A stretch of 64,000 nucleotides of DNA from Fasciolopsis buskii (lineage: Eukaryota > Platyhelminthes > Trematoda > Plagiorchiida > Fasciolidae): the NCBI GenBank assembly GCA_008360955.1, contig LUCM01008702.1, positions 210,963-274,962 on the forward strand, in the 5' to 3' direction. A program made the position numbers and the translations under genes. Positions 1 through 14,362 of this stretch are shown piece after piece. Every line of letters starts with the position of its first letter. The stretch's first letter is position 1. Under the pieces are notes generated by a model. It ran no database searches, had not been told where the DNA came from, and was given only the letters and a program-made list of their open reading frames with translations.

Positions 1-3000
1 CCAAACTCAAACTTTTTATTGCAACAGCCCGACGCTGTACCTTTGAAAACTGGTCATTAAAGCTGAAAGCATCCGGCAACTGGAGCTTTTCGTTCACCAC
101 TGCACTGGGTCTTTTTCCTACGTAAGCTAGCATGACCGAATATTGATTGAGACCATTGCAAGTCGTTGCACCGTCACCCAGCTTCTGACGCATACAACTC
201 TGCCGAGTTCAGCCGTTTGGGCGCGTCCTCTATGCGACGGACCCCAATCTGCATGCCCACGTTGGCTCCCCCGACAAGATAAGGAATTAGAGCTTTGGCT
301 GGATACCATTTTGGAAATAATGAACCAGTTTGGTCGTCTTATTCGGCGCAGTAAGGAACAAAAAATGTCACCTTTGTCCATACCTACAACCGCCAGGCTA
401 CCGACCGCAAGCCGCCGCTATGATGCACATTCACAAAGCTTGTCAATTCTATTTGGAGAGCCAAAGTAATAAAGTGAAACGAATGAAGTTCTGATGTCAG
501 GTATATTCCGTTGAGTATGCCTAGTCGACCTATTGAAATAAAACAAGAATAAATCACCTGCCGAACAAGAGAAACTTAGTGATGTCGAAAAGAGCCAGGA
601 AGCCGAGATCGAACGTCTCGTTACGTTTCTTGTAAGCATGAATATCATTCGTCGTTTACTTAACGGATTGAGGGCGATTTATTTGAGCTCGGAAATTGTA
701 ATCAGTATTCGGGTGGTGGAATATAAAAAGTGACCCTTTAGTCGCAGATTCTATCTGCGCTACGGAGCTACTGTAGGAAAGGATAAGCCGGTATTTTGGG
801 ACGAAATACTGATATGGATTGCCCTTTGGAGGAATACTGTTGATTTATCTAATACACCTGTTTGCACAATATATCAAATGTACCACCGAAACTTTTACTC
901 TCAGGCTGTCAATTAAACCAAACTTTTTAACCAATAATGGTTAGATGATCACTGCTTAATTAGCAAACGTGGTTCTACTCCGGAGGTGTGCAATTCAATA
1001 ATTTTTCAAATAGCGAAATAACATCCAAACTGAGCATAGCAATATGTGAACAGCATAGAGTATCGTAGGCTAAAAAGTGCATTCCGATGACAGTTTTCCC
1101 GGGGTTTTCTCAGTCATTTTCTTCAGTGGCTGATTGATACTATTGTTTACGTGAACAGGTCAGTATGTGACCACATTTTTTGTGTTACGGAACAGAGACT
1201 TTGTCCGGAAATCTAGGAAGTTCTCTTTTTATCTGGTCGGGTGAGTACTGATTTGACTGACGTAGCGTTTGTTATTATCTCACCGGATGCATTTTTGTTT
1301 CTCTCATGCGTCAATATCTGTTTATGCATTTGCAGGGTTTGTTGAGGACGAAATCAAACAGTGATCGTGATTTTAGTGCCAACGACTAACTAGCGCACCA
1401 TCGTACCGTTGATAAGTGGTGTATGTGTGTGGGAGTATTTATAGGGCTCTGTCTTCCGCTGACAACGCATCAACTCTGGGAGGATTTCTCTCTAATGTTT
1501 TTACCAATTTCATTGTTGCCGCTGGTAAAAACGATCGAGGGAGATAAAATGTAAGTCTGAGTTGGAGAAGAAACATCTCACCACGCTGTCTGATTCCCAC
1601 TTTCCCGAATGGGCGTATGCAAATCACAAGTGGCAGGCAAATCAAATCCATGGACATTTCTTATTACGGGTGAATACACTTGTTAGGGACCGTTGAGTGG
1701 AAATGATAACCAGAATGAATTATTATATTACGCATACACGTCGGATTCCGATCGGTGCCCGTAATGAACCTTTGGAAAAAATACTAGATGGCGAGACAAT
1801 ATCTGGGTAGTTTGTTGTTTGCACTTAATGAACCATTTTCATTTCTATTTCTCAGATACATTTTACAATGGGCTTTTAAGTAGGAAATGCCAGTTGTAAT
1901 TAATGCTGCATTTTTATTTGAATTCTCCGAACGCTTCAATATTGTCTCATAAATCTTTTACAAGACTGCTGGCCTTAGTGAACATTGCCTACATGGAATT
2001 CCGGTACCGCGCAAGAATCTCTTTGAAGTCATGAATTCATATGTTCAGGGCGATCAAAAACATTTTGTAAATCGGCTTTCTGAATCAGCACTTATAATTT
2101 TACGTAAAATTGTTCACATTTGAGTAGTGCAGTCCAAAGTAAGTTCACTGTTTGTCAAGGTTCTCTGAATTCTGCCAGACTGTTGGCTATATTCTAAAGG
2201 TTCGTGGACTTCAAAATGATGACTTCCGGTTTAGCTTACCCTAAATCCTTCCTTGACAGTGTTTTTCTGTTTCTGAGCAAATTCATTTTCTTATCTCGTC
2301 ATAAATCTGTCATCTAGGCAGATTTCATGGTTGCTGAAACAGCGCAGCAACTAGAACCGGTTATGCTATATCCACGTTTTCGTAATCAAGAACACCTGTG
2401 TAACAATATATTAATTTGATTTTCTAGTCCAAGGCCTCTTTTCCCTTGTTTATCCATCTGACAGTGTGCTGTTAATTTACGGTAGTGTGGGTCATTGATC
2501 CCAAACGAACATTCGTGAACATTTATTGTATACCTCGCGATAAGTGCTTCAAAAGAAACAGTCAGAACTCCGGACAAAAGCTCGTTCGTACCCCAACCGC
2601 TAGTCACTCCATCTTAAAACCGATATATTGTAGTCCTGCAAAGATCTACTGTTTATCAGTTCTAATTGAAATTAAAATGCATGTGGTGCCAGGCGATCTG
2701 AAACTGCGAATTCTAGGTGATAAATGAGGTTTTATGCGAAGGCATAACTTGAGAACAGCAGGAAAACCCCCATGTTATAATTAACGTTTTTTCAGACAAA
2801 AGTCAACACTGACCTTCTGCTTATGGACCGAATGACCCGTACATAGAACTAATGTGAACGCCACATATTTGACGGCGAAAATCAAGTGATTACCGTTAAG
2901 GCTCATCTTCGTAATCAGCCTCTGACAGTAGTGGTTGTGAATTCCCAGAATTTGAGGTAACCACCTGGAAAGCGGAGAGTCATACGTTTGCTCTCGACTC

Positions 3001-5520
3001 TTAGATTTGATCAATGACTACGGATTTCTGGGCATAGCTCCTTTAGAACTAGACCGTTGTTCTTCCCCACACCAAGGTCGCTTAGCTTTTCTTTGACGAG
3101 GACAATTTTTCGGTGCAGGGCAGTATAAAACCGACCAAATAAACCGAATATACGTCCTTATCTTTGGATTTTAGTTCAGTTTTATTAAATTCCTATAATA
3201 CATTCCACCACTGTGTTTTGTTTGTGTGTGAACAACACTTTTTCGCTGGCCCATCGAACGGATAGCTAGTAAATAACAATTTCTTATGTTTTGTGCCTGC
3301 TCTAGCATGCCCTTAAACAGGTTCCAAGGCATCGGGTGCCATACCTAGCAAACAATACAATCAAGCACAAGTGCGTCTAGGCAAATGCGCATGCAAACTC
3401 TGCTTTCTTTTCATGAGTGCGGGAATAATTAATGTTGCGATCGCGTTGTAGTAGGTGCTCTTTTTCTACCACCCTCAGCCTATTTTATTCCCTGTCTTGC
3501 ACCTCTCTTTGGCCTTCGGTCGCCCAATTTAACTAGTGATACGCCCACCACTTCTGCGGCCGCGTTGGGGCAAACTTGTACAGAACGGGGCTGACAGAGA
3601 GAAATCTCAGCACGATCAACTAGTACTTATTTGATGTCTCTCAAATCGGGTAGTTTGCAGATCAGTGGGAGCACGCTGTGTTGATCGGGATCCTATGCGA
3701 ATATCTCAAAATGCAAGACAAGTGGACGTTTCACAAAAACCACGAACACTTTCCATCGTGGAAATTATTCCCCTTCATTTGTTCATCAGACGACTACGGG
3801 ACCGAGTAAGGTGACCAGAGTAAGCCGGTATCTCCATTTTATTAGTTTCATGGGCTGGTCAGACCAAACTATTCTAAACTAATCCAGATTTATTTGTAAG
3901 TGACTTATGCGGCAAACATATTTGTGACTGAATAAGGGAAATCATTGTTAGTATAAGAATCAATGGACTCGAGGAACTGTTTTAGGAGAAAAAATGTAGG
4001 TATGTCATCACCTGTTTTCACTTTGTAATTTGTAATTGCCAACATGGTGGGGATTAGTTTAAGGGCAGAACTCCGTCAAACCATCAACCATAGTCGTTGT
4101 ATTAAACGTGTTTGACAAACGTGATTGCATTTTTCTTCACTGGACTTTCGACGTGACAAAAACAGACTATATGTAATTATATTTTTGCGAACGTTTTGCA
4201 CATAGCACATGCGTGTTTTGCTGCTAAGATGTACGAGCAGAATTAGCCATGGCCTGAGGGAACTTCATGAGTTTAATTGCCCTCATTTTTCTACTGCTTA
4301 CACGATTACGGTTGGGTTCATGCTCACGATTTCCGGATGAAACAGTTCCACTGGCTAGAGATTAAGTCGTGAATGGTAGACTTTACCAGTTCAAAGATCT
4401 TGCCGAAGATAATCAACATATAATTTAGTGCAAACTTTCATTGTCATCCTAAAATCGCATCTTCCGTGCACTCGCTCTAATCAAGATAAATCACAGACGG
4501 CAATTTTAGTCACCGCCCTTTGAATCGCCCCGTCGGTTGGCCAAGATCCACTGGGCTCACAAAAAATCAAATTCCTACACGGACGCACACGCACACACAA
4601 AACGCGAACAAAAACAGTCTGTACTATAAATCAGAAGCTATATTGCGGGATATCCGACCATTTTCAGTCCGCGGACCAGGAATGGATGTTTTTGCAACTC
4701 AGAGGCAGTGATTTACGAATGGTTTAGCGGTACAGGACAGTTAACGCCAGCCGCGAGAACCATTTGAGAAGGCACAGAAATGTATGAGAATTAATGATTC
4801 GCTTATCGCTTTTTCCGTCTTAGGGATAAACAGCTTTGATCAAATTTCACAGTGAATATGCGGATTCGTTTTTGATTTATTCTTTTCATGTGGGGCTTTC
4901 GCACGCTTTTTGAAAAGATTATATTCCTGTTCCTTTTCTTGGCTAAGTGAAGGGTCGTTGGAAAACATTTTCCACCGATTTTTCTGATGACAAATAAACG
5001 AAAGCCGTACTCCCACGGTGGATAAAATGAGCGTTACATGCAAAAGGCGACTCATTGTGCGGGCCAGTGGGAGAGGTTGACGGAAACAAAGCGAGAAAGA
5101 AATGGCGATTTTCTCAAAACCACTGGCCTTTTTCCCACATGATTACCACTAATCGTTGTCTGTCACAAACTCCTGACATCGGAAGCAGCGTGGACTTAAC
5201 GCTGGATACAGTCAAATCGTTTGTAAATGTTGCACTTGTAGCAATGGTTGGAAATTTTCAATTTGGCACAATAACTTTTGTGCGGTTCGTGAAAAGATAA
5301 ACACTCAGGGCGAAGGTAACGCATTTCCTGCCACGCTGCAGTCTTATCAACCCAAACAAGAGAACAATGTTAAGACGCGCGCTGGCATGTTCAAACCAGA
5401 AATTAAGCAAGAATTGATCGCCTCCTGCCTTTTGGTATTTCGAATCGGTCGACAACATTTCTGTAAAACGGGCTAGCATAAAAAAATCGACGAGTTTGTG
5501 GAACTCAGTCGCACGACCAC
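1..5520. other. Gene-poor spacer, left end
   Basis: No recognisable gene, RNA gene or repeat is seen here. The first 470 bases are somewhat richer in GC. A plus-strand frame of 108 codons (143-469) and a minus-strand frame of 84 codons (127-381) overlap there, but neither resembles a family I recognise and one of them must be a shadow. All other frames are under 82 codons and look random. A short CA-rich patch near 4580-4600 is too small to call a microsatellite. I see no promoter or terminator that I would defend. Confidence 0.5.
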
Positions 5521-5521
5521 A

Positions 5522-5683
5522 AATTTGATTGTAAAGTATGCCTTGAGAAAGACTACCCACGGTAGTCGAAACGTTGGTTCATTACATCTACCAACAACGC
5601 TGTGTTATTAGCATTATATCATTCAAGATTAAAACCAATACATAACGCATCGATTTTTCGATGCACTCCTCATATCATTTGGT
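5522..5683 (+). repeat. Hairpin-bearing short repeat, copy 1 (core plus inverted right module)
   Basis: The core (5522-5627) starts AATTTGATTGTAAA. It contains a perfect 7-bp stem, GACTACC (5551-5557) with GGTAGTC (5561-5567) and loop CAC, followed directly by GAAACGTTGG. It then runs through CATTACATCTACCAACAACG to an AT-rich end. Bases 5628-5683 are the reverse complement of the module that lies upstream of the core in the right-edge copy (63331-63386), with 48 of 56 positions identical and no gaps. That module itself contains a hairpin with arms GCATCGA and TCGATGC (5647-5664). No protein is encoded. The repeat is clear from internal comparison, but its class is not: LINE tail, Penelope pseudo-LTR or fold-back element are all possible. 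Confidence 0.85.
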
Positions 5684-5689
5684 CCTGAT

Positions 5690-8600
5690 GCCAATGGTTA
5701 CCCTCCCAAACTGCCCAGTCACTTGACATTCACCAAAGTGAACTTTGAACAATTTGACTACCAGAGCAGGATATACAGATGAATCATCCAAAGTCTATGT
5801 AGAAGTTCTCAGGTAAACAAAATAGTGGTACAAGCTGCGACGCAAGTTCAGTTTCAAAACTGTGATATATTAGGACTACCATACAAATTGGAATATATTG
5901 CAGAAAGGAAAATAACTACATTTAAATGGCATGCAAAATGGGGAATAACGAGACCAGCGTTTATTCCACTGTCCGGAGAATAGCACTTTTAGCCGAGTCT
6001 AAATTGAGGTACGATGGTCGTAAAAACGAAAAGATCACTTGTGCAAGAAATAATGCATAACCTGCTCACGGGAAGCCACGTGATCATCAACATGGATTCT
6101 TCTAGGTTCTCCATAGCTATGGGTCCCCTGAATTTGTGATCAAGGGTTGGCGTTGTCCCCCCTCCAACGATCCCCGAGTGACAACAAAAGTCTCTCTAAG
6201 ACTGCCTACGCTGTGTTCTCAAAAAGATTAGGAATTCTAATTATTTACTTAGGGATCAGATGACAAGTACGGGAGTTGGCAGTCAGAAAACCCTATGAAA
6301 ATTCCAGGATCTTCAACTAGTTTGTTATTTTCTAAATTTATTTCACAGAGAAATATGCATTGCAAGTCATATCTAGGGAAAAAGACACTGCAATGATGGG
6401 AAACAATCCTGTTTTCTAATCCTGTCTTATCTGATTCTGGTTAGGAAGCATAAAAACAACGAAGTAATCATTCATTTCTGTCACCTTGTATATCAAATTT
6501 GAACTTCAATTTAGTGTTCGTCATTTCCTCGGAACTGTTGTCATGTTTATCAATCGGTCATTTCATTCCTGAGAAATGTCCATTTGAATTCGTGACCCAC
6601 CCTTTCATCAGAAAAAAACAAAAGTGACATTGAACAACGCTGGTAAGTCAATTACAATGTGAAATGAATAATGAAGATTGACGTGAGAATAAATACGTGT
6701 GTATCTGAAGTATATTTGTTCTCCCTCTCTGATCAGCTCGTCGGTTCAGAAATTGTTCAGGCTTTCGTCCCGTTCTTTTGAGGCCCCTATTAACTATAAT
6801 CAGCATGAACAGGAAGCGCGTATCTCACGTGCTTGGGATTCGCCGTCAAATTTTACATTAGGCAAAGGTCCTCCTGTTCGAAAGGGTTTACAAAACGTTT
6901 GAAGTCATGAAAGGGCGTTAATAAGCATGATCTTTTAACTTGATTTCAACAACTCTTGGTGAAAGATTGAATACATTCGAACTGCAGTCGCATTCATTCA
7001 GGTTAATTAAACATGTGTTTAAACAGACATATTGACGATGAGATGACCACGGATCGCATTTTCAAATATCGTTTATTTTGTATAAGTGACTTAAATTTTA
7101 CGGTTTCACTGGTAAGAACTTCGACTTACCAGTTTCAAACAGTCTAAGTACAACAATCATCTTAATTCAAAGTCCAAATCCTATACAGGTTTGCATGCCA
7201 GACGGCCAGACTTGGGATGCAGTCTCTGAGCCAGGCTTCACATACGGTCATTGACGTTTTGGCTGTAAACTGTTGCTTTGAACTCCTAACTCGTGGCATG
7301 AAACTCTCAAATTACTGATTAACTGGTGACAGAAAACGTATTCTTTCCAAGTTTGTCTTTTTAACCATCAAGCTTCATATTCATTTCTGCCTTATCGACA
7401 CAGAACGTTGTCTGATTCCCTTGCTTTCTTAATCATGTATGGAAAATGCCTGTTCGCGTGCAGTGAAGGCAGGCAAACTCAAGAACTTCAGTGTTAGGGT
7501 CCCAATATCCGACGGCTCATGATTGAGCGGTACTGAGTAAATGGGTGGGATATATTAATAAATCCAATTGAGTCATTTAAATGTGAGGACGGCGAAGAGG
7601 TATGGTACCTAATCAGGTGTTCTTTCAGCCAGTATATACGACAGCTATCATAAAATTTGCAAGTGAAGCAACGAAGAACAGTCGTTTTACTTAATTGGAA
7701 TGCCTTCGTTTGTACTGTTCATACATTTTACAGTTCGTTTAGTTCTATAAATGTGCAACTGGACACAGTACATCTAGTTCATCAATTTTTACCTTCGTTC
7801 CCATCACTGGTCGATAATATATTTGCTATTCACGTTCATGTACCTAATCAGCAACGAAAGATTCCGGTGTTCTAGATTTTGCCAAGTTAAGTTCCATTTC
7901 TTTATAGCTTTTTAATTAAGTTTAGAACTTCCACCAAAATCGGTTTTAAATTTAACTGTGTCGGGGGAATCTTTGAAGGAACTCCTATTTCCGTCCCTTG
8001 TGCATGAGTGGGCATAAATTATACCCCAGCCATGTGTCACTAATCTATTGTTTCCGGTGGCTACTAATGATGGTTATTGGGTATAAGATGAAGCCCCCGC
8101 GGGATAGTATGTCATAGTCAATCAAATAGATGAACAGAATCATATCCATTGTCAAATGGCACGCTAATTTGTAACATGTGGACATTCGATTCCATCACAC
8201 TCATCAATTTCTCTATTCGTCAGCACAATTTCGTCAACTTTTCCTTGGAAGGATAGCAGTGATTAAACCACTCATACATATGTGCATATATTTAATAATG
8301 CATATACTCACATTCGGTTGGAAACGCCGAATGCGACTAACTCGGAATGCAAGTTCTATTTAACCTGGCTCCAGCCAAATAAAAAGCTGCACAATGATTT
8401 AGCTGAATTGAGGTTTGGCCCAACTGTTTCCCATACTGAATTCATGCCAAGCTGGATTTTGTATGTTGCAAAAACCTTCATTTTTAACTGGAAGACTCGA
8501 ATCCCGCAACAGAATGGAGTCTTTTGTTCTCAGTCTCATTCCAGTTGTCTACGCCGCAGTCGAGGTGAATGAGTCGCAATGATTTCTTTTCAAACCCTTT

Positions 8601-11600
8601 GCAGATATTCCCCCAAGCACTTCACTCTGCATTCAATCGGCTGGCATTGCCAGGACGCAGATAACAAAAACTATAATAAATATTCTTCCCGACTTTTGTT
8701 CCGTTGTCTGGGATTAAAATTACCTACGACATTTTCAGCACTGTTGTCTGTGCGCAGTTCAATTGCTCAATTGTCCTCTTGTGGTAGGTAGTAGAAAAAA
8801 AGTATGGATCTGCGGGGTTGGAATCTGCAAGGACCGTTCCAGTTAATTGCTTGCCAACTTCATATTAGCCTGATCAAATAATTGATGCAATTGTGAGTAA
8901 ATGCATGAAGTCACGGTGCACGTTATCAACTAAACCCGCTGGTTTCTGAAGCGTTATTAGACTAATATGTGTTATATGCCTTTTATTTTTGCCTTCACAC
9001 TGCGAAATTGACAACTGATTTCCTAATGTATTAAACGTGTTAGATAGGAGTTCATTAGACAGCATGGCGGACTGATAAAGACCATCTTGATCTTTCCGAT
9101 AACTGTGATATCCCATATAACGAATGAAACAATGTGAAATATATGGGCCCCATGAAGTCTGTCAGCCTCCCTCCACTACTTTGCAAACTACGTGCACAAC
9201 ACAGAGACGGGTGAAAATGAGGGTTTGTATGTAACCTTCGCAAAATCCTTAAAATTTGGGGCTGGGTTTTCGTTGCCTTTATAATGGTTTCAAATGATTC
9301 ATGTCGTTTCAGAAATTATGGTCCAGTACATATGATCTGATTCAGTTTATTGAATTTGCGTAAACAATTCAAAGATGTCTGGTTTGGTCTCCTGATCAAA
9401 ATAATATAAAACAAACCATGTTGTACGGGTTCTAAGTCCAAGGCTGAATGGCTGGTGATTGATATTAGTAGGATGTTTACGTGTTACTGACAAAATGACT
9501 GAATAAGTTGTCAGCTTTATTGGATTGCTGTAAAGTAACAGCTGCTTGAAAGCCACGTGATTAATGGTCTTAGTAATCGAACACAATAATTGGAAGTCGA
9601 TTGGGAGCTCTGATCCAAAATCAATCAAAACGGGCAGCCTTAAAAGTGGGTGGCAGGGGCTGGCGGTAAATTAATTCCGAACTCGCGTAGCCTCAATGAT
9701 CGAGTAGTACTTGAAACTTCGTATTTTCGACATTATCCACTGTTATGTTAGCTTCTCAAATAACTAGGTCAGTAGAGGGAAGGGACTTCCACACATCTCG
9801 CACGCTTTGCCCTTCCGGACAAATCAGTTTAATATCATTTGGCATTGGTATGAAGCTTATTGCGAAAGTGGTTAAATGCCGGTGGCGTCTGCGGATTTTT
9901 CTACCTATTTGCTTTTCCACGTGTCTTGCATCCTTTTATGCATTTTGGTTTATTGAACGCTACCAGCTGAAACAAAACCTGATTGTATAAAAACCGGAAT
10001 TTGTTGGATTTTGTTCAAATGGCATTATCTTTGTGATACTGGGCGATTTTCTGTTTTATTACCTAGTGATGCTTACTTTCGGACACTTCAGTCTTCGAAA
10101 CTTTGAACATGACCAACCTGATCGGTGGATCAGAGTAATCGTACCGGTAGCGGAAAAGTATCTCCACCAATCCCACACCAATAACAGTTCCGAATCTTAA
10201 GGACATTCCTACCGAAAATAAGAATGTTTTACCAGTTAATAATTTATTATCTCATATCCAGTATACTTAGCTAGCTGCACGAGGTATCAGTATGTCACTT
10301 ACTTATCAAATTGTCCTTTCCTGTGAAAATGTTCGGTTTCGAAATCCGCTCTCTAGTTTGTTACGTTGCACTTAACCAAGAAAGCAAGAAAAAGTAATTA
10401 TCGGGCATTCTTGTTTCAAGGTGGTATCAAGGGGTTTCGATAGTGAAATCTTGCTAAATATTCATGAGTTCTTCACCATTCCCCCTGATGACCACTTGAT
10501 GCAGCTACGTGATTCTCTCCCCAAATTGATGCACTCGTCATTTTGCGCGGAAATGTATTTCCCGCAGTAAAAGCTTCCTTTGTTTCATTTCATTTCTGGA
10601 GTAATCACCTAGTAACACTGTCTCAGTTGGTTTCTCACTTTAATTAGTCATAAATTGATGACAAGCATAGATAAAACCAGGGTACCAGGTTTGTCTTTAT
10701 GGCTGTTCAGACAAAGCCCTTCAAGGCAGCTGATCTTTCGCCGTTTGTACGGATAACAGTTTTTAATTTGCGTCACCGAAATCAACCAGGCCATTATAAT
10801 GACGGTCACTGCATCCAAGAGGGTGTCCACTGCAAAATATTGAACAGTCAATTACTTATCCTTATTGTAGCTGGATTTAGACTTTTTCGAGTGAATTTTC
10901 TTTTAATGCTTTGCGCCTTCCGGTATTCACTTTGACGATGTACGCTGTTTTCATAAAGGAAGAACGATATTATTTGAAGATATATATGCAGGGGATTGAC
11001 CAACAACCATAGACAAACGTTCACATGCTACGACGCTTATGTCAGATGGTTATTACTGGACAAAATTCGCCGAAGGTGTTTTCACCTCGGAAGAGGGAAA
11101 ACAATGAATTGCATCCTAAAGTTTGCTGTAAAACAACAATGGTTTTAACGGAACGTAGCCATCTAAGAAAGGCACAACAGAGATTGAGGACCACAAGAGA
11201 TTCATTCACTTTGTGCATCTACGGTACACAGATTGTGAAAATTTACATATTTCACAAAACCAATAGTTAGCCCCGCAGAATTTGCTTATTTTTAAGAATA
11301 TTGTACATATGACTCAATTTTCTTCCATTTTGCCTTGCTTTCTGTCATGGGAGTGGCCTATTTTAGTCTCTGCTTTCAAGCACGTTTTCAGGTTGTTCCG
11401 ATTTGGAACACATTATGCTGTTGCTACGTTTGCATTACTTCAAAGGAAGGCAAAACTCTCCCTTTATTCGGGTCACTATTTTTGGATAAACAGTAATGCC
11501 CCCATATAGATAGATTTTCGTGCATATTTCTAAATGAGTTGAAAATTTTTGTTTGATCGCTGTCTGATAACCCTTCCAGGCAAGTCTGTTCAGGTAGATT

Positions 11601-14360
11601 CAGACTGTATTACTGTTGGGACAGAGACACACCTTATGGATTTTACGATTTTGTTGCGCGATAACTGATAAGGAAGAGCCTTGGTCAGGCAACATGGAGC
11701 CTTCTGGAACCACATATTGCTTCAATCGGCCAGGCGCGACACCCGGCTGAACCTGATAGAGGAATCGTTGTGTAGTGGCAAGCTTTCAGTCAATCTGACA
11801 ACGATCGGCTGAGTCATTGTCTAAATACATACTCCTGTTCGGTTAAGCCAGTTATTCACGGATTTTCGTTAGTGGCGTTATTCATACTAGTAACAGATCT
11901 TGGGCATTTTCTTCTAAACATTTTACAATTTTCATCTTAATTACACTAATCTAAACCTAATGAAAGCGTGGATCACACAAATGTTCAGAAGTGTTATTCT
12001 TACATCCCCCACCCACATCGGATTGATTATCGGCATGGTGGTTAACTTTTTCATCACCAAAGCGCAAATTTGATCGAATAAACTGAGCCCAAAGTGCACA
12101 AAATGCAGTATGTGAACTCCAACTCCTTTTCACTGTCTTAAAGCGGCCTAGTAACCCACAAATCCCGGTTGCGCATTGCGTTTCTACGATTATCTTTTGG
12201 TGCCTATAAAGCATGGCGACTTTGTTTGTTTTCTTGCAACAAATGCGTGAAGCGAACAATTAGTAATGACTCCAGCAATTGGGATGTTTGCTCCTTTTTG
12301 CATTTTTATGACAGAAATGTCCAACGGTGAGTGCCTTTGCAGCCGCCTAGATTTTCATTTGTTTCCGCATTGTTGACAGTGAATACTAAAGCCCCGTCGT
12401 TTTGTGCTTTGTTGCCTAGCCTGTACTCATTCGCTAGTTGTAAAATTTTCTTAACAAATGCAAACTGTTAGTAACTAGTTTTTCACACCCAGAAATTGTG
12501 TTGCAAACGCACAAATGGGTGGATAAAAATTGCAATCGGTTGTAATAAAAGCTCATCACCAAGTACACATTGTCCTGTAAAGAATGTTAGACTAAAAGCC
12601 ACACGCATGTGCTAGCGAATCCCGTCATCAATGGTGTAAAACTCATTGAGTATAGATTTTTTAAAACGTGGCATTCTCCTTTTCCTGTTTGTTAATTTTC
12701 CTATAGGTTATTGTCACAGTATTCCAGGAAGAGGGGGGAAGTTACGAGAAACTAACGGCCTTACAGGAGTAATTCGAGCCCAGGAATTCACGTCCAAGTA
12801 TAGAAACATTTCAGTGAAATAAGCTTAGCAAGAAAAGATCAATGTACCAAATTTTGCTGTTCTACTTTAACTATGTCCATTAGTTAAAACACCTAGATAT
12901 TCGCAAAGTGTGAGTTGATTTGCAACCCATTCGGGTCAGACAATCCAATCATGACAGACAGAACAAGGAAACGTTAATTGGCATAGTGTGATTGATCGCA
13001 ACCACCTAGCGCTGCACCTATTCTCTGGTTGTCTAAAAACATTTGTTGACTAACGAAAGCGTGGCAAACCCTGCACTGTGACAAGTTGAACGGTGGCACC
13101 CAAGGCATCAAACACGGGAAGTGAAATATGAACCAAATCTTGATAAATTGTAGTGATTTGCATTTTTTGATCAACCGGGGCAGGAAATCTGATGCATCCA
13201 AATTGACTCTGCACATCATAAAATCATCCCAGTTGCCCTATCCAATACGTCCAATTAGATGACAGTGGGAACAACGCTCGTTTGGATGACGCCCTGGAAC
13301 AAGCACAGAACGGAACTTTCCTGTGTGAAAAGCTCGTCTGATCTGGACTCTTCAGTATCATGTTCTGCGCAAAGATTGATATTACGCGCCTTTCAAGATA
13401 GTTGCTTGTCAGTTATTCGGACAACTTCGGACCGAATAAGAAGTAATGTATTTTCTTGAATCGTCTACGAAAGAATGTAGAAAATTCAATTTCTATGCTC
13501 ATATAACGACACTGTCCGCTCCGGGATAGGCTTAAGTCGATAGAGTTGGATTTCGTTTGGAAAAATATTATCCTTACCAGAGAAGTCTGTTCATAATTGA
13601 ATAAAGACTGATTCGGAGGCATTGAGATTAAATAAATTGGATTGTCTGTAAAAATGTCCTTCAAAAGCAAATTTTTTTCGTACCATTGGCAATCGTCTGA
13701 CCAATTAACGCGTAAAATTTGATTGCATTTTGGTGTATTGTTGTTCTGCAGGAACCAAAGTCACTTAACCCGCAAATACCCGTTCCATTTGCCAAACACT
13801 ATAAAAAGCGAATCACCTTAGTTCTAAAATCCCTATACACCTTAATTAAATAACGAGAATGAAATGAAATATGCTGCTTCTAAAAATGATCGGTTTCTGG
13901 CTTAGGCTCAACTACCGAAAGAGTGTCACTTGGGTAATGAATGAATTTAACAGAATTATAAATGAATTGTTCACCAGAATGAATAATTGATGTAGTCTGG
14001 CCGGTTTTGGTGAGAGCCAAAAACTGAATACGAGAAAAGGCCTCAGCAACCGAAACTTTACAACCAACAGCAATAATGGTGAGGGCTACTTCTAAGAACT
14101 GTTCCGTAGAAAACCCTCATACTAAAATACCAACGGCAACTCAGTGCTAGTGCATCTAGATCCCCAAATGTTGCATTTAATAATGCAGTTGGTTTTTTCA
14201 TAACCGATGAAATGTTACACTATCCGTAAACCAGTCAAGACTATCTTCTTCCAAAATATATACATCAGGCGAACTATCATATCGTCGGTCGATGCTTCAT
14301 ACCTATTTTTACAAGTGATGCTTAGTTTATACACACACGCGTTGATGAAACAAAGTTAGT
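5690..14360. other. Gene-poor spacer
   Basis: All frames are under about 100 codons and none is recognisable. Base composition is even and AT-rich, with ordinary short homopolymers. I find no tRNA-like boxes, no reverse-transcriptase motifs and no further copies of the repeats described elsewhere. A minus-strand frame at 11957-12259 (100 codons) is one of the longer ones here but has no family resemblance that I can see. Confidence 0.5.
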
Positions 14361-14362
14361 AG

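Noticed and set aside
143..469. 108-codon plus-strand gene at the left edge
   Set aside because: No domain is recognisable, a long minus-strand frame overlaps it, and no splice or start support was found.
5541..5580. Active hammerhead ribozyme in the hairpin repeat
   Set aside because: The stem followed by GAAAC and a TGAGGA-like stretch in copy 3 resemble the core, but the C at the start of CUGANGA is missing, an extra A lies before the stem, copy 1 has TGAGAA, and no convincing stem I or stem III was found.
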